Assembly: GCA_002410715.1 (NCBI GenBank)
Contig: DHOG01000133.1
Coordinates: forward strand, 14,123-44,756
Reading direction: 5' to 3'
Length of the DNA stretch: 30,634 bases
Origin: Ruminococcaceae bacterium UBA5396
Lineage (GTDB): Bacteria > Bacillota > Clostridia > Oscillospirales > Acutalibacteraceae
The notes beneath the pieces were generated by a model. That model did not search any database, had not been told where the DNA came from, and was given only the letters and a program-made list of their open reading frames with translations. Numbering within the stretch: the first letter of the stretch is position 1; each line of letters begins with the position of its first letter. This document shows positions 1-7,984 of this stretch, in pieces. The translations under genes and the position numbers were made by a program.

Positions 1-240
1 ATTTGTGAAGGTAATATTTAGTTTTAATTAAAACCAGTATAAATATATTATCCTTGTGATATTAATCAACAACAAAACTATATAAGACAAGGGTAAGTCT
101 TTTAAAAAGATTATAACACATAAAATTTGAACGTGTCAATGTGTTTTGTTAATTACTAATAAATGTATCTTAATTATTAGAGGTGAAAGGGTATTTATTA
201 AATTAATGTGTTTAAGCAGGCAATAACAACCCTATTTTTC
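1..240. other. Non-coding leader region, no gene seen
   Basis: AT-rich stretch with no convincing reading frame on either strand. It contains a perfect 14-bp palindrome at 21-34 (GTTTTAATTAAAAC) and a small AAGAC/GTCTT hairpin around 84-101. Neither resembles a strong terminator. It is probably the 3' flank of a gene outside the window plus upstream regulatory DNA of the LacI-type gene. Confidence 0.5.
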
Positions 241-304
241 TTTACATTGTATGATAATTTGTGCTATAATAATTGTGTTTCAGCAATAGATATTGGAACG
301 ATAT
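241..304 (+). promoter_or_regulatory. Sigma-A promoter and possible operator of the LacI-SBP gene
   Basis: TTTACA at 241-246 and a perfect TATAAT at 265-270, spaced by 18 bases, lie about 55 bases upstream of the start codon. Just downstream, 290-304 forms an imperfect inverted repeat (ATATTG-GAA-CGATAT, five of six positions). Its place after the -10 box would suit autorepression by the LacI-type product. The operator part is inference. Confidence 0.6.
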
Positions 305-323
305 AAAAAGGAATGAAGTCATT

Positions 324-2513
324 ATGCCAACAATAAAAGACATAGCACAACTTGCCGGCGTTTCCCATGGCACTGTTTCAAATGTGTTAAACGGAAAAGG
401 TAATGTCTGTCTTGAAAAAATAAAGCTGGTTGAGGACGCAGCAGAGCAGCTGGGTTACAGTATGAACCGTCAGGCCAAAAACCTGCGCAAATCGATGGCG
501 GACATTTTTGTTGTGATTCTCCCATATCTCCAAACACCTGAATATGTTGAGTTTTATGATGCAATTAGGCTAAGTGCTGAAAGCTTAGGTTATAAGCTGC
601 AATTATACCTTACCGACAATATCCCAACGAAGGAACTGGAAGTTCTAAGAAACCTGGATATGCAGCGAGTTCGCGGTATCGCTGTAATTTCTTGTCTCAG
701 AAATAACCAGGCAGAAATTTACGCTCAACTGGAGAAAAAATCAATCCGAGTCATTTTTGCCGAACGCAAACCCAAGAATATAGATTGTTTTTATACCGGA
801 TTTGATTTTAAACAGGCTGGCGTCGATATAGCAAGGTATATTTCCGATCACCTTCCCAATATCAAGACCGTCGGACTATTTACTTTAAGTGCAGCCTATT
901 CCTCTGAGAACAACTTTATCCGCGGTATTTCATCATTGCAGAATGCTGAAATACTCCACATAAAAACCGATATGAATCTTGCATTTACACACGCTTTCGC
1001 TTTTTTTGAAAACGCATATCCTGGGGTAATAGTCACCACTCATTATCAGCTTGCCGAAGAATTAAAAAGAGCATATAACACCTTGGACTTGGAATGTCCA
1101 CCTGTAATAATCAGTCTTGCACCCTCAAATTTAAACTCTGGCCATAATATTAATAGTTATCGGCTAAATTACGGGCATTTAGGGAAAAACGTATTCTCAC
1201 AGCTTTTAACGCCCGATGCATCAAAAAAAGATTTGTTGCTGCAAATGGACGGTTTTTCCCGAAAGTTCAATTTTAATCTTGCTCCAAAAAATAAAACAAT
1301 TAACGTTCTTACACTGGCGAGCCCCTCTACCCGTGCACTTATGCAGCTTGCGCCCACTTTCACAAAAAAAACCGGCATTTCTGTGAACTTTGCGGTGTTT
1401 TCGTACGAAGAATTGTATAATATCATTAGCGATATTGAAAACTACAGCTTTTATGACATTATAAGGCTTGATGTAATATGGTTGCCATGGTTTGCAGAAA
1501 AAGTACTAAAAGAGCTGGATTTCGACGGTTTGGGATTTGATCGCATAAAAGAGAGGGTCATTCCCAATGTACTTGATAACTATTCTATAATTAACGGTAA
1601 ATGCTACGCCTTGCCGTTAGATTTAAGTATACAGTTGCTTTTTTATAGAAAAGATCTTTACGAAGACCCAAAAATTAAACGTATGTACTACGAGCACACC
1701 AAATCCTCACTCCAAGTGCCACAAAGTTACCGTGAATTTAATGACATCTCTGCTTTTTTTACAAAAAGCTACAACGGAATGTCACCGGTGCAATACGGCA
1801 CAGTGATGCCTCTTGGCAACTCAAGTATAATAACTGTTGAATATCTGTCACGGCTTCACGATTTGAACGGAGATGTATTTGGCAACACTGGTCTTTGTAC
1901 TTTGGACAGCAACGAAGCTTCCAAGGCACTTACATATTATAAAGAGGCCTTTCAATATTCCCCTGCCACAACCGGAGATTCCTGGTGGAATATTTCTGCA
2001 CAGCATTTCGCAGAGGGTGATGCGGCGCAAATCATAATATTCACCAATTACGCCACAGATATTATCAATTCACGCACATCAAAAGTATTAGGCAATATCG
2101 GTTGCGGAACCGTGCCCGGCAATCATCCTGCTATCGGCGGCGGCACTTTAGGCATATCGAAATATTCACAGAATGCAGAGGAAAGCGTTGAGTTTTTAAA
2201 GTGGGTTTCCAATGAAGAAATTGCAACCGCATTTACTTTTTTAGGAGGTATTGCCCCGTATGAAAGTATTTTTTCAAACAACCGGCTATTATCACTATAT
2301 CCTTGGCTTACTGCTGCTAAAGAGGGTATAATAAACGGCTCGGTCAAGCGTTTTTTGGAGCACACAAATACTGTTGTTGAAGAGAAAAAGATAGATACTA
2401 TCTTAGGAGTTGCGATTAAAAACTACCTTCTGAACATAATTGATGAAAAACAAACACTTCATCAGGCTAAATCCAGTATTGATGCATTCATGGCACCTTA
2501 TTTGAAAAAATAA
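324..2513 (+). CDS. LacI-family regulator fused to a solute-binding-protein domain
   Basis: Predicted cytoplasmic transcription factor of 729 residues, about twice the usual LacI length. Residues 1-55 are a classic LacI helix-turn-helix (TIKDIAQLAGVSHGTVSNVL). Residues about 58-320 look like the LacI periplasmic-binding-like sensor. From about residue 323 to the end the protein resembles a family-1 extracellular solute-binding protein (INVLTLASPSTRALMQLAP, later GTLGISKYSQNAEESVEFLKWVS). There is no signal peptide, so the binding domain should sense an internal ligand. The start at 324 is preferred over an in-frame ATG at 273 because it begins exactly at the HTH and has an AAAAGGAA site upstream. 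The gene has its own promoter and terminator. It may act on its own promoter or on sugar genes elsewhere; the target is not visible. Confidence 0.88.
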   Translation: MPTIKDIAQLAGVSHGTVSNVLNGKGNVCLEKIKLVEDAAEQLGYSMNRQAKNLRKSMADIFVVILPYLQTPEYVEFYDAIRLSAESLGYKLQLYLTDNIPTKELEVLRNLDMQRVRGIAVISCLRNNQAEIYAQLEKKSIRVIFAERKPKNIDCFYTGFDFKQAGVDIARYISDHLPNIKTVGLFTLSAAYSSENNFIRGISSLQNAEILHIKTDMNLAFTHAFAFFENAYPGVIVTTHYQLAEELKRAYNTLDLECPPVIISLAPSNLNSGHNINSYRLNYGHLGKNVFSQLLTPDASKKDLLLQMDGFSRKFNFNLAPKNKTINVLTLASPSTRALMQLAPTFTKKTGISVNFAVFSYEELYNIISDIENYSFYDIIRLDVIWLPWFAEKVLKELDFDGLGFDRIKERVIPNVLDNYSIINGKCYALPLDLSIQLLFYRKDLYEDPKIKRMYYEHTKSSLQVPQSYREFNDISAFFTKSYNGMSPVQYGTVMPLGNSSIITVEYLSRLHDLNGDVFGNTGLCTLDSNEASKALTYYKEAFQYSPATTGDSWWNISAQHFAEGDAAQIIIFTNYATDIINSRTSKVLGNIGCGTVPGNHPAIGGGTLGISKYSQNAEESVEFLKWVSNEEIATAFTFLGGIAPYESIFSNNRLLSLYPWLTAAKEGIINGSVKRFLEHTNTVVEEKKIDTILGVAIKNYLLNIIDEKQTLHQAKSSIDAFMAPYLKK

Positions 2514-2530
2514 CAAACAATAGCTGAGTA

Positions 2531-2566
2531 AAAACACAGGAATGAAAATCGTTCCTGTGTTTTTTG
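2531..2566 (+). terminator. Rho-independent terminator after the LacI-SBP gene
   Basis: A perfect 12-bp stem (2531-2542 with 2552-2563, core ACACAGGAA/TTCCTGTGT) closes a 9-base loop and runs into a T tract. It separates the LacI-SBP gene from the mgtC-like gene. Confidence 0.9.
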
Positions 2567-2574
2567 TGACTCTA

Positions 2575-2603
2575 TTGACACGTTCCAATTTACGTGATAT
2601 TCT
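2575..2603 (+). promoter_or_regulatory. Sigma-A promoter of the MgtC-family gene
   Basis: TTGACA at 2575-2580, a 17-base spacer, then TATTCT at 2598-2603. It lies directly after the preceding terminator and about 40 bases before the TTG start. Confidence 0.7.
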
Positions 2604-2643
2604 TTTTATATCATTTAATACAAGTTTACTGGAGGTGTGTCGT

Positions 2644-3369
2644 TTGTTGTGGTATGAAGTACCTTTGCGTTTGATGCTTTCTGTTACCTGCGGGTTTATC
2701 ATCGGATTGGAGAGAGAGCGACGCCATCGCCCTGCAGGTATAAAAACGCACATTCTTGTTTGCATGGGTGCGGCTCTAGTATCATTAATCCAAGTCTATA
2801 TGATTAATGAGGTACTTACACAAATTTCACTTGACCCGAATTTGGCATCTGTGCTGAAAAGTGACTACGGACGTATGGGTGCACAGGTAATCAGCGGTAT
2901 CGGATTCCTCGGAGCCGGAACTATAATGAAAACAAAAGGGTCTATCCAAGGACTAACTACAGCTTCAACAGTATGGCTTTCAGCCTGTGTCGGATTGGCG
3001 ATCGGAATGGGCTATTATTACATTAGCTTAATTTCACTGGCATTTACTATTTTGGTATTGGTGAGTCTAAATTTTATTCAAAAAGCCGTTCAAAAAAGTA
3101 TTGGAATAAAAAAAGTGGAAGTTACACTATTGAACAAAAAAGACGGTATGAATTTTATAAATGATTATTGTATTTTCCGCAACATCATTATTAAAAACAT
3201 TGAATATATGGAACTATCAGATGAAAAAGACGAAGATGCAAGAATACAGCGATTATTTACATATGAATTTTCTTTAATGCTGCCACGCAATATAACACTT
3301 GATAATGTTATTATGGATCTTCAAATGGATGACTCTATTGTTAATGTTTCAGCGCTATCTGTTCTATAA
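2644..3369 (+). CDS. MgtC/SapB-family membrane protein
   Basis: Integral membrane protein of 241 residues. The N-terminal half has about four to five hydrophobic helices and the MgtC hallmark GLERERRHRPAGIKTHILV, followed by GFLGAGTIMK and GLTTASTVWLSA. The C-terminal 80 residues form a soluble ACT-like tail (KKVEVTLLNKKDG onward). MgtC proteins are linked to growth at low magnesium and, in pathogens, to survival inside cells; the role of this copy is unknown. The start is taken as TTG at 2644, because GGAGGT at 2631-2636 sits seven bases upstream and the longer ATG frame at 2542 begins inside the preceding terminator. It appears to be a single-gene unit with its own promoter. Confidence 0.88.
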   Translation: MLWYEVPLRLMLSVTCGFIIGLERERRHRPAGIKTHILVCMGAALVSLIQVYMINEVLTQISLDPNLASVLKSDYGRMGAQVISGIGFLGAGTIMKTKGSIQGLTTASTVWLSACVGLAIGMGYYYISLISLAFTILVLVSLNFIQKAVQKSIGIKKVEVTLLNKKDGMNFINDYCIFRNIIIKNIEYMELSDEKDEDARIQRLFTYEFSLMLPRNITLDNVIMDLQMDDSIVNVSALSVL

Positions 3370-3388
3370 AACAATTGATATATGATGA

Positions 3389-3893
3389 AAAAGGCCATTT
3401 GATAAGAAGTTGATAGTAGTAGATGCATTACTTGGAAAGTCTGAAATGTTGAATGCGTTTGTTTACCCTGATTATAATTTTGATGCTAAAAGAGGTACTA
3501 TTGAATATTATCTTGGACCTGCTGTTATGTGGAAGGATTTTTCGAATTTAACTATCAATCTATATCTTGATGAAGATATGCCAATTATCAAAAGCAGTAA
3601 TTTGGAGCTTGAAAAAGTTGGCACACGCACATATCAATATGTTTCAGACATACTTCCCGGAAAAAACTAGAAATAGTTATTGACGAAAACTGGTATCAAA
3701 ATATTTTCATCAGTATTATAAGTCCGTATCTATCTATGACTCTTATGTTGTTTTCTCGGTTTATTTTAATAGGATTGGCAATTATTATCTTTGTTATTTG
3801 GCATGTTCGTAAAAGAAAAAACACACGAGCCAAAACCATTGGCTATGAGCATAATCCCCTTAAATCACCTTGCATCTTTTTCGTTGCATCTTT
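3389..3893 (+). pseudogene. Decayed membrane-anchored protein gene (frameshifted, 5'-truncated)
   Basis: Open coding sequence starts after a stop at 3386-3388 with no good start or ribosome site; TTG at 3410 is the only candidate. It reads through NLTINLYLDEDMPIIKSSNL to a TAG at 3668-3670. Directly after, in the +1 frame, the sequence continues naturally as LEIVIDENWYQN, then a hydrophobic helix (FILIGLAIIIFVIW) and a basic tail (HVRKRKN). One extra A in the A6 run at 3661-3666 would restore one frame, giving PGKKLEIVIDENW. The upstream frames 3374-3412 also look like broken coding sequence. The layout suggests a surface protein with a C-terminal anchor that lost its signal peptide. I do not recognise the family with confidence. 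The frameshift could also be a sequencing error, but the missing 5' part could not. Confidence 0.6.
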
Positions 3894-3941
3894 ACAAAAA
3901 CAAACGACAATTTTCTATCGGAAATTGTCGTTTGTTTTTGT
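3894..3941. terminator. Long perfect hairpin, likely bidirectional terminator
   Basis: A 20-bp perfect stem (3894-3913 with 3922-3941) has an 8-base centre that can extend to 22 bp with one G-U pair. It is flanked by A and T runs, so it could terminate on both strands. It lies after the decayed gene, so the open frame that runs through it to 4101 is unlikely to be coding. Confidence 0.85.
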
Positions 3942-4027
3942 GTTCTTCTCTTCTCATTTTTTGTTTCACTCTTCTCTGAAAATAACTGCTTATCAACAAA
4001 TCTTTTCTTTTTTTCGACTTAACAGTA

Positions 4028-4067
4028 TTGACAATATATTGGCGATTTTATACAATGACTGTAGTCA
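4028..4067 (+). promoter_or_regulatory. Strong sigma-A promoter of the 8TM-prsW-MACPF operon
   Basis: Consensus TTGACA at 4028-4033, exactly 17 bases, then TACAAT at 4051-4056. An inverted repeat TGACT-GT-AGTCA at 4056-4067 overlaps the expected transcription start and could bind a repressor; the TetR gene downstream is a candidate, by inference only. The first gene starts at 4119. Confidence 0.75.
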
Positions 4068-4118
4068 GCAAATATTATTGCATAGCAGACAAGCCCTATG
4101 AGTCTGGAGTAATTTGAT

Positions 4119-4877
4119 ATGTTTCGTAATATGCCCGCCAAAAGTGCTTTGATTTATGTTGTAATTGCAACGGTTACAGCGGTGTTATCCTTAGCTGCCT
4201 TGATTTTGGTTTCTATTAACTCTAAAAATCAAATAAGTTTAGCGATTGAGATAATTCAGCTTTTCAATTCACTTGTTGCATTGACCGGAATGATAAGCTG
4301 TATTCTGATATATAAGGATTTGCTACTGCCGAAAATCGTTGTTCAGTCACTTATCTGCTTTGTATTGGGTGAACTTTACTGGGTACTTCATGTCTACATA
4401 AGAGGCTATGAACAAGTCGGCGTTTTCTCCATATCTGATATTTCATGGATCGGGTTTTACCTTTTTCTTCTCACAGCCTGCCGAAATGTATTTCACCCGG
4501 TTATTGATTTTAAGGATAAATACAGGAAGATTAATATTGTTTCTCTATTCGCTCCAATTTTTATTATTGGTATTAATTCGGTTTTGTATCTTACGGGTGA
4601 TAGCTTATTTTATACAATTATCTATACTGTTCCGACTGCATTTCTTTCTTATTGCACCTTGCGGTTATTCCTCACATCCTTCAAAAATAAAAAGCTAAAA
4701 GGCTTCGGTTCATATCACATAATTATCGGATTGATTCTTTTGATTGATAATTTGACCTGCCTTACATGGAATCTTGGCTTTGAGTATATGGCATACATTT
4801 TTAAATTCTGTTTTGCGTTGCTTTTGCTGCCAATCACTTCGGCAGTATATAAGGGGGTGCGGAATTGTCCCCTATAG
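4119..4877 (+). CDS. Unknown 8-TM membrane protein
   Basis: 252-residue polytopic membrane protein with about eight hydrophobic segments (around residues 8-30, 43-65, 70-92, 104-120, 137-159, 161-184, 196-216, 224-244) and no large soluble domain. I do not recognise a family and see no catalytic signature. GGAG at 4106-4109 supports the ATG at 4119. It is the first gene of the operon and its last 13 bases overlap the start of the PrsW-like protease gene, which implies translational coupling. It could be a substrate or partner of the protease, or a sensor or immunity component for the MACPF lipoprotein; these are guesses from context. Confidence 0.85.
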   Translation: MFRNMPAKSALIYVVIATVTAVLSLAALILVSINSKNQISLAIEIIQLFNSLVALTGMISCILIYKDLLLPKIVVQSLICFVLGELYWVLHVYIRGYEQVGVFSISDISWIGFYLFLLTACRNVFHPVIDFKDKYRKINIVSLFAPIFIIGINSVLYLTGDSLFYTIIYTVPTAFLSYCTLRLFLTSFKNKKLKGFGSYHIIIGLILLIDNLTCLTWNLGFEYMAYIFKFCFALLLLPITSAVYKGVRNCPL

Positions 4878-5656
4878 TGAATATATTTATCTGCATAGTT
4901 GCTCCCCTGCTGTTGACACTGTTTATACTCAAGGATAGTGCAAGGCGCTTCAATCTATTTTTTATCATAGGTATGGCAATTGCGCTTTTGGCAAGTTCTA
5001 TCAATCCACTTATTATGAAGCTTGCTCATTATGGTAGCCTTGATACGGCAATTTATATAGCACCGATAAGTGAGGAAGTTATTAAGGCACTTCCGATATT
5101 TATATATGTTTTGATTTTCAAGCCGGAGAAGAATGATATCATTGTAGCGGCATTAGCAATAGGTATCGGCTTTGCTACGCTGGAAAACTGCACATACATT
5201 AGTGCATATAGCAACGCTGATTTGCTTTTTGCTGTACTGCGAGGGTTTGCATCCGGTATCATGCACGCGGTTAACACAGCGGTAGTCGGCTTTGGAATGT
5301 GCCATGCCTATGACAAAAAGCCGGATGCTGTTTTCACTTTCGCTCTGCTTGGTGCTGTGATTACATATCACTCAATTTATAATATGCTGGTTACGGCCCC
5401 GACAAAAATTAAGCATATAGGCTGGATTATGCCAATGCTTACCGCAACAGTTATAACTTTCATAAGACAGAGGGAATATGGTATACGGCTGTTAAAAAGG
5501 ATATTTCGTATTAAAAATGAAGTGACATTAAAAACAGTAGACGAAAGTGAAATGGAGGATTTTGTTAATGAGCAAAAAGATTTTGACGATGATTTTGGCG
5601 ATATGTATGATGATACCACTGATTACATCATGCCAAGGCAGCAGCGGGAATGTTAG
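4865..5656 (+). CDS. PrsW-family intramembrane metalloprotease
   Basis: 263-residue membrane protease of the PrsW/RsiW-degrading family (Abi/CPBP-related glutamic or metallo-type intramembrane peptidases). The active-site series is complete: EEVIK with E70 and E71, GFATLEN with E107, SGIMHAVN with H134 and YHSIYN with H169, all placed in or next to hydrophobic helices. Characterised PrsW cleaves an anti-sigma factor; no sigma or anti-sigma gene is present here, so the substrate is unknown. The start is TTG at 4865 behind AAGGGGG (4851-4857), inside the end of the previous gene. After the last helix the protein has a charged, strongly acidic tail (DFDDDFGDMYDDTTDY). The last 29 codons overlap the start of the MACPF gene. 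Confidence 0.88.
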   Translation: MSPIVNIFICIVAPLLLTLFILKDSARRFNLFFIIGMAIALLASSINPLIMKLAHYGSLDTAIYIAPISEEVIKALPIFIYVLIFKPEKNDIIVAALAIGIGFATLENCTYISAYSNADLLFAVLRGFASGIMHAVNTAVVGFGMCHAYDKKPDAVFTFALLGAVITYHSIYNMLVTAPTKIKHIGWIMPMLTATVITFIRQREYGIRLLKRIFRIKNEVTLKTVDESEMEDFVNEQKDFDDDFGDMYDDTTDYIMPRQQREC

Positions 5657-7217
5657 TGTCGGCATCAATCAAAAGCAGGCGGCACAGGCGGATCAGCTCG
5701 GACTTGCAGGAGCAATGGGCGAGACAATTAAAGGCGAATACGGTGGATATCTCGGATACGGTTATAATGTTGTTACAAGTGCATATTTTAACTCGAATGA
5801 CGTAAGTTCTCGCGCAGAAATATTCGATACCGATCTACTTCTTGAAGACAAAAGGCTGCGTAAGATTGCACTTTCCCAAACCGATACGGCGCTGTATATG
5901 GGTGAAACTATGGAGTCGTATCAAAAAGACGTTTCAACAAATCTGGGTCTATCTTTTTCATATGGACTTTTCTCAAAGGTAAAGGGAGATTTCTCACTTT
6001 CGGCAGACACAAACACATCCGGAATGAGCAAAAGCGTATTTATTAAAAATCAAATTAAAATACAAAAGGAAAGACAATTCATCAAATATGGCGACCTTGA
6101 AATGGATGAGATTAAAGAATATGTGTATAAGTCTGTCCTTAAAAGGATTAACGCTGATATTTCCGGTAAAACAGATGAGGAAAAACAAAAATATTATGAT
6201 GAGGAGATATTTGACAGATACGGAACCCATGTGCTGATGGACATTATGCTGGGCGGCAGAATGGATTTGAATTATGTCTATAATAACACCTCTAAAAAAT
6301 CTATGCAGGACATCAAGATGGAATTAGATGCGACATATAAAACATTTGCCGCTAAGGTTTCAGGCAGCGTCAGCACAGACATTTCAACCAAGTCCGAAAG
6401 CTTTGCCAAAAATTCAACCTTTAAGGCATCCCGCGTCGGCGGCTCGGTTTCACCTGACATCAATACATATGAGAAGGCATTGGACACCTATAAGGATTGG
6501 TCACAAAGCATACAGGATGGTATATCGCTCGAGTTTTTCGATGTGGGGAATAATTGTCAAGATTCCCTGCTGCCTATATGGGAATTTGCAGATAGCGAAG
6601 AAAAGCGGACCGAAATCATTTTGGCGTATCAAAATTATGTGAGCAAAGCCGGAAAGTTTTTTGCCGACCTTGACAAGAGTATTGGTAAGGAAGCCATGCC
6701 TCTCTATATTAAAAATATTTATATAGGCTCTAATCCCCAATCCGCACTCGCAAAAAGTGATGTTGATACGCAGATTGCGTTAAAGGAACCAGATTATCTT
6801 AAAAAGGTTATTATACCTATTGATTTAAATAAAAGTGCAGGCGGGGATTATATCTATATCGGCTATACAATGACAACTAACCCCGACGAGGCAATACGGG
6901 ATATTAAAATTGAGGCATTCACCAGCGGTAGTGCAAACAAAACGAAATCCGGTTATTCATTTATAGATTCAGACTTGAATAAAAATTCATCAAGGTATTC
7001 TGCAAGCGTGGCGTCATACATCTATCTTTATTATTCAAAAGATAAAACAAAGGGTGAGCCCATACGCGAAATCGGAATCGAAGTAGATGGAGTGTATTCG
7101 TTTGGGACGGTGGGCACTGGTTGGATTCCTTCTTTGCGTTTTAACAGTAACGATAAATATGACTTAAATAAGGGTGTTGCTAACTCTGCGTATATCTATA
7201 TTTGGTTTAAAAGATAA
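5568..7217 (+). CDS. MACPF-domain lipoprotein with C-terminal beta-prism-like module
   Basis: 549-residue predicted lipoprotein with a perforin/MAC-like pore-forming fold. Residues 1-22 are a lipoprotein signal ending in LITSC with C22 as the lipidated cysteine. The MACPF core spans about residues 60-370 and carries the family signature YGTHVLMDIMLGG at residues 218-230. The last ~140 residues contain three DLN motifs (D419, D469, D532), each followed by an AYIYIWF-like strand, as in MABP-type beta-prism repeats; Photorhabdus Plu-MACPF also pairs MACPF with a C-terminal beta-prism. The start at 5568 is set by GGAGG at 5554-5558. It is the third gene of the operon. It may be an antibacterial or anti-eukaryote toxin or a surface protein; pore activity is not proven by the sequence. 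Confidence 0.88.
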   Translation: MSKKILTMILAICMMIPLITSCQGSSGNVSVGINQKQAAQADQLGLAGAMGETIKGEYGGYLGYGYNVVTSAYFNSNDVSSRAEIFDTDLLLEDKRLRKIALSQTDTALYMGETMESYQKDVSTNLGLSFSYGLFSKVKGDFSLSADTNTSGMSKSVFIKNQIKIQKERQFIKYGDLEMDEIKEYVYKSVLKRINADISGKTDEEKQKYYDEEIFDRYGTHVLMDIMLGGRMDLNYVYNNTSKKSMQDIKMELDATYKTFAAKVSGSVSTDISTKSESFAKNSTFKASRVGGSVSPDINTYEKALDTYKDWSQSIQDGISLEFFDVGNNCQDSLLPIWEFADSEEKRTEIILAYQNYVSKAGKFFADLDKSIGKEAMPLYIKNIYIGSNPQSALAKSDVDTQIALKEPDYLKKVIIPIDLNKSAGGDYIYIGYTMTTNPDEAIRDIKIEAFTSGSANKTKSGYSFIDSDLNKNSSRYSASVASYIYLYYSKDKTKGEPIREIGIEVDGVYSFGTVGTGWIPSLRFNSNDKYDLNKGVANSAYIYIWFKR

Positions 7218-7234
7218 AATTATAAAATTGTTCC

Positions 7235-7275
7235 ACCCGCCTTTGAAATTATTTGTTTCAAGGGCGGGTATTTTT
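7235..7275 (+). terminator. Rho-independent terminator of the MACPF operon
   Basis: A 14-bp stem (7235-7248 ACCCGCCTTTGAAA with 7256-7269, one G-U pair), a 7-base loop and the tail ATTTTT. It ends the operon before the TetR gene. Confidence 0.9.
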
Positions 7276-7286
7276 AAACATGTTAA

Positions 7287-7334
7287 GTTTATGATATAAA
7301 CGCTATTTGTTTTATTCTGAGAAATAAGTATACT
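7287..7334 (+). promoter_or_regulatory. Promoter and possible operator of the TetR gene
   Basis: TTGTTT at 7307-7312 and TATACT at 7329-7334, 16 bases apart. Upstream lies a perfect inverted repeat GTTTAT-GAT-ATAAAC at 7287-7301, a plausible TetR-type operator for autorepression. The same repeat is not seen at the operon promoter at 4028, so cross-control is not supported by a shared site. Confidence 0.5.
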
Positions 7335-7366
7335 ATATTAATCAACTAATAATGAAAGAGGAACAA

Positions 7367-7984
7367 ATGAATTATAACGGAAAAAACAGAAAGCTAAAGG
7401 CTAAGGCTACCAGAGAAAAAATATATAAAAGTGCAGAGAAGCTATTTTCTCAGAACGATTACAATAAAGTATCTGTAGATGCCATTGTAGAAGCAGCGGG
7501 TGTAGCGAAGGGCTCTTTTTATGTGCACTTTGCATCAAAGGATGCTTTAATTGCTATGCTTATAAACGATCATGTTGAAAAAGCGGACACTGATTACAAA
7601 GCCTTTTTAGACACTTTTCATGAAGACGCTTCGGCAGAGACAATTATTCTTTCGCTCATTGGGACAATTTCCGATGAGCTTATAGATAAGATCGGCTACG
7701 GCAAAATGAAAGCTGTTTATAAGGCGCAAATAGCAAAAGATGTGGACACAGGCGCTGTTATGGGCTACAACCGAGCACTTTATAAAATGTTCAGCGACGT
7801 GTTGGAGAGGGGTATACGAAAGGGAGAATTCAAATCCGGGCTATTCCCTGATCTTCTTGCTCGCCATTTTATGCTCGCAATCAGGGGAATTACCTATGAG
7901 TGGTGCATACGCTATCCTGAATTTGATTTAAAAACTCAGGCGGTAGAACACTTTGAAATACTCATTAACGGTCTTAAGGGATAA
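7367..7984 (+). CDS. TetR/AcrR-family transcriptional regulator
   Basis: 205-residue regulator. The N-terminal TetR HTH spans residues about 17-64 (TREKIYKSAEKLFSQ, then VDAIVEAAGVAKGSFYVHFASKDAL), followed by an all-helical ligand and dimer domain of the usual length. ATG at 7367 is chosen over an upstream ATG at 7352 because AGAGGAA lies five bases before it, within the alternative N-terminus. It has its own promoter, downstream of the MACPF operon terminator and in the same direction. The target is unknown; the adjacent operon is a natural candidate. Confidence 0.88.
   Translation: MNYNGKNRKLKAKATREKIYKSAEKLFSQNDYNKVSVDAIVEAAGVAKGSFYVHFASKDALIAMLINDHVEKADTDYKAFLDTFHEDASAETIILSLIGTISDELIDKIGYGKMKAVYKAQIAKDVDTGAVMGYNRALYKMFSDVLERGIRKGEFKSGLFPDLLARHFMLAIRGITYEWCIRYPEFDLKTQAVEHFEILINGLKG

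Noticed and set aside
273..323. Upstream ATG extending the LacI-SBP protein by 17 residues
   Set aside because: The extension lies next to the -10 box, has no ribosome site and is not part of the HTH fold.
2542..2643. ATG start for the MgtC-family gene inside the preceding terminator
   Set aside because: This segment contains the terminator and the promoter; the TTG at 2644 has an ideal GGAGGT and begins the conserved part.
3942..4101. Open frame running on past the 3894-3941 hairpin
   Set aside because: It reads through a strong terminator and gives low-complexity Phe/Ser-rich sequence without family character.
4057..4118. Riboswitch in the leader of the 8TM-PrsW-MACPF operon
   Set aside because: The leader is only about 55 bases and shows just one small inverted repeat at the transcription start.
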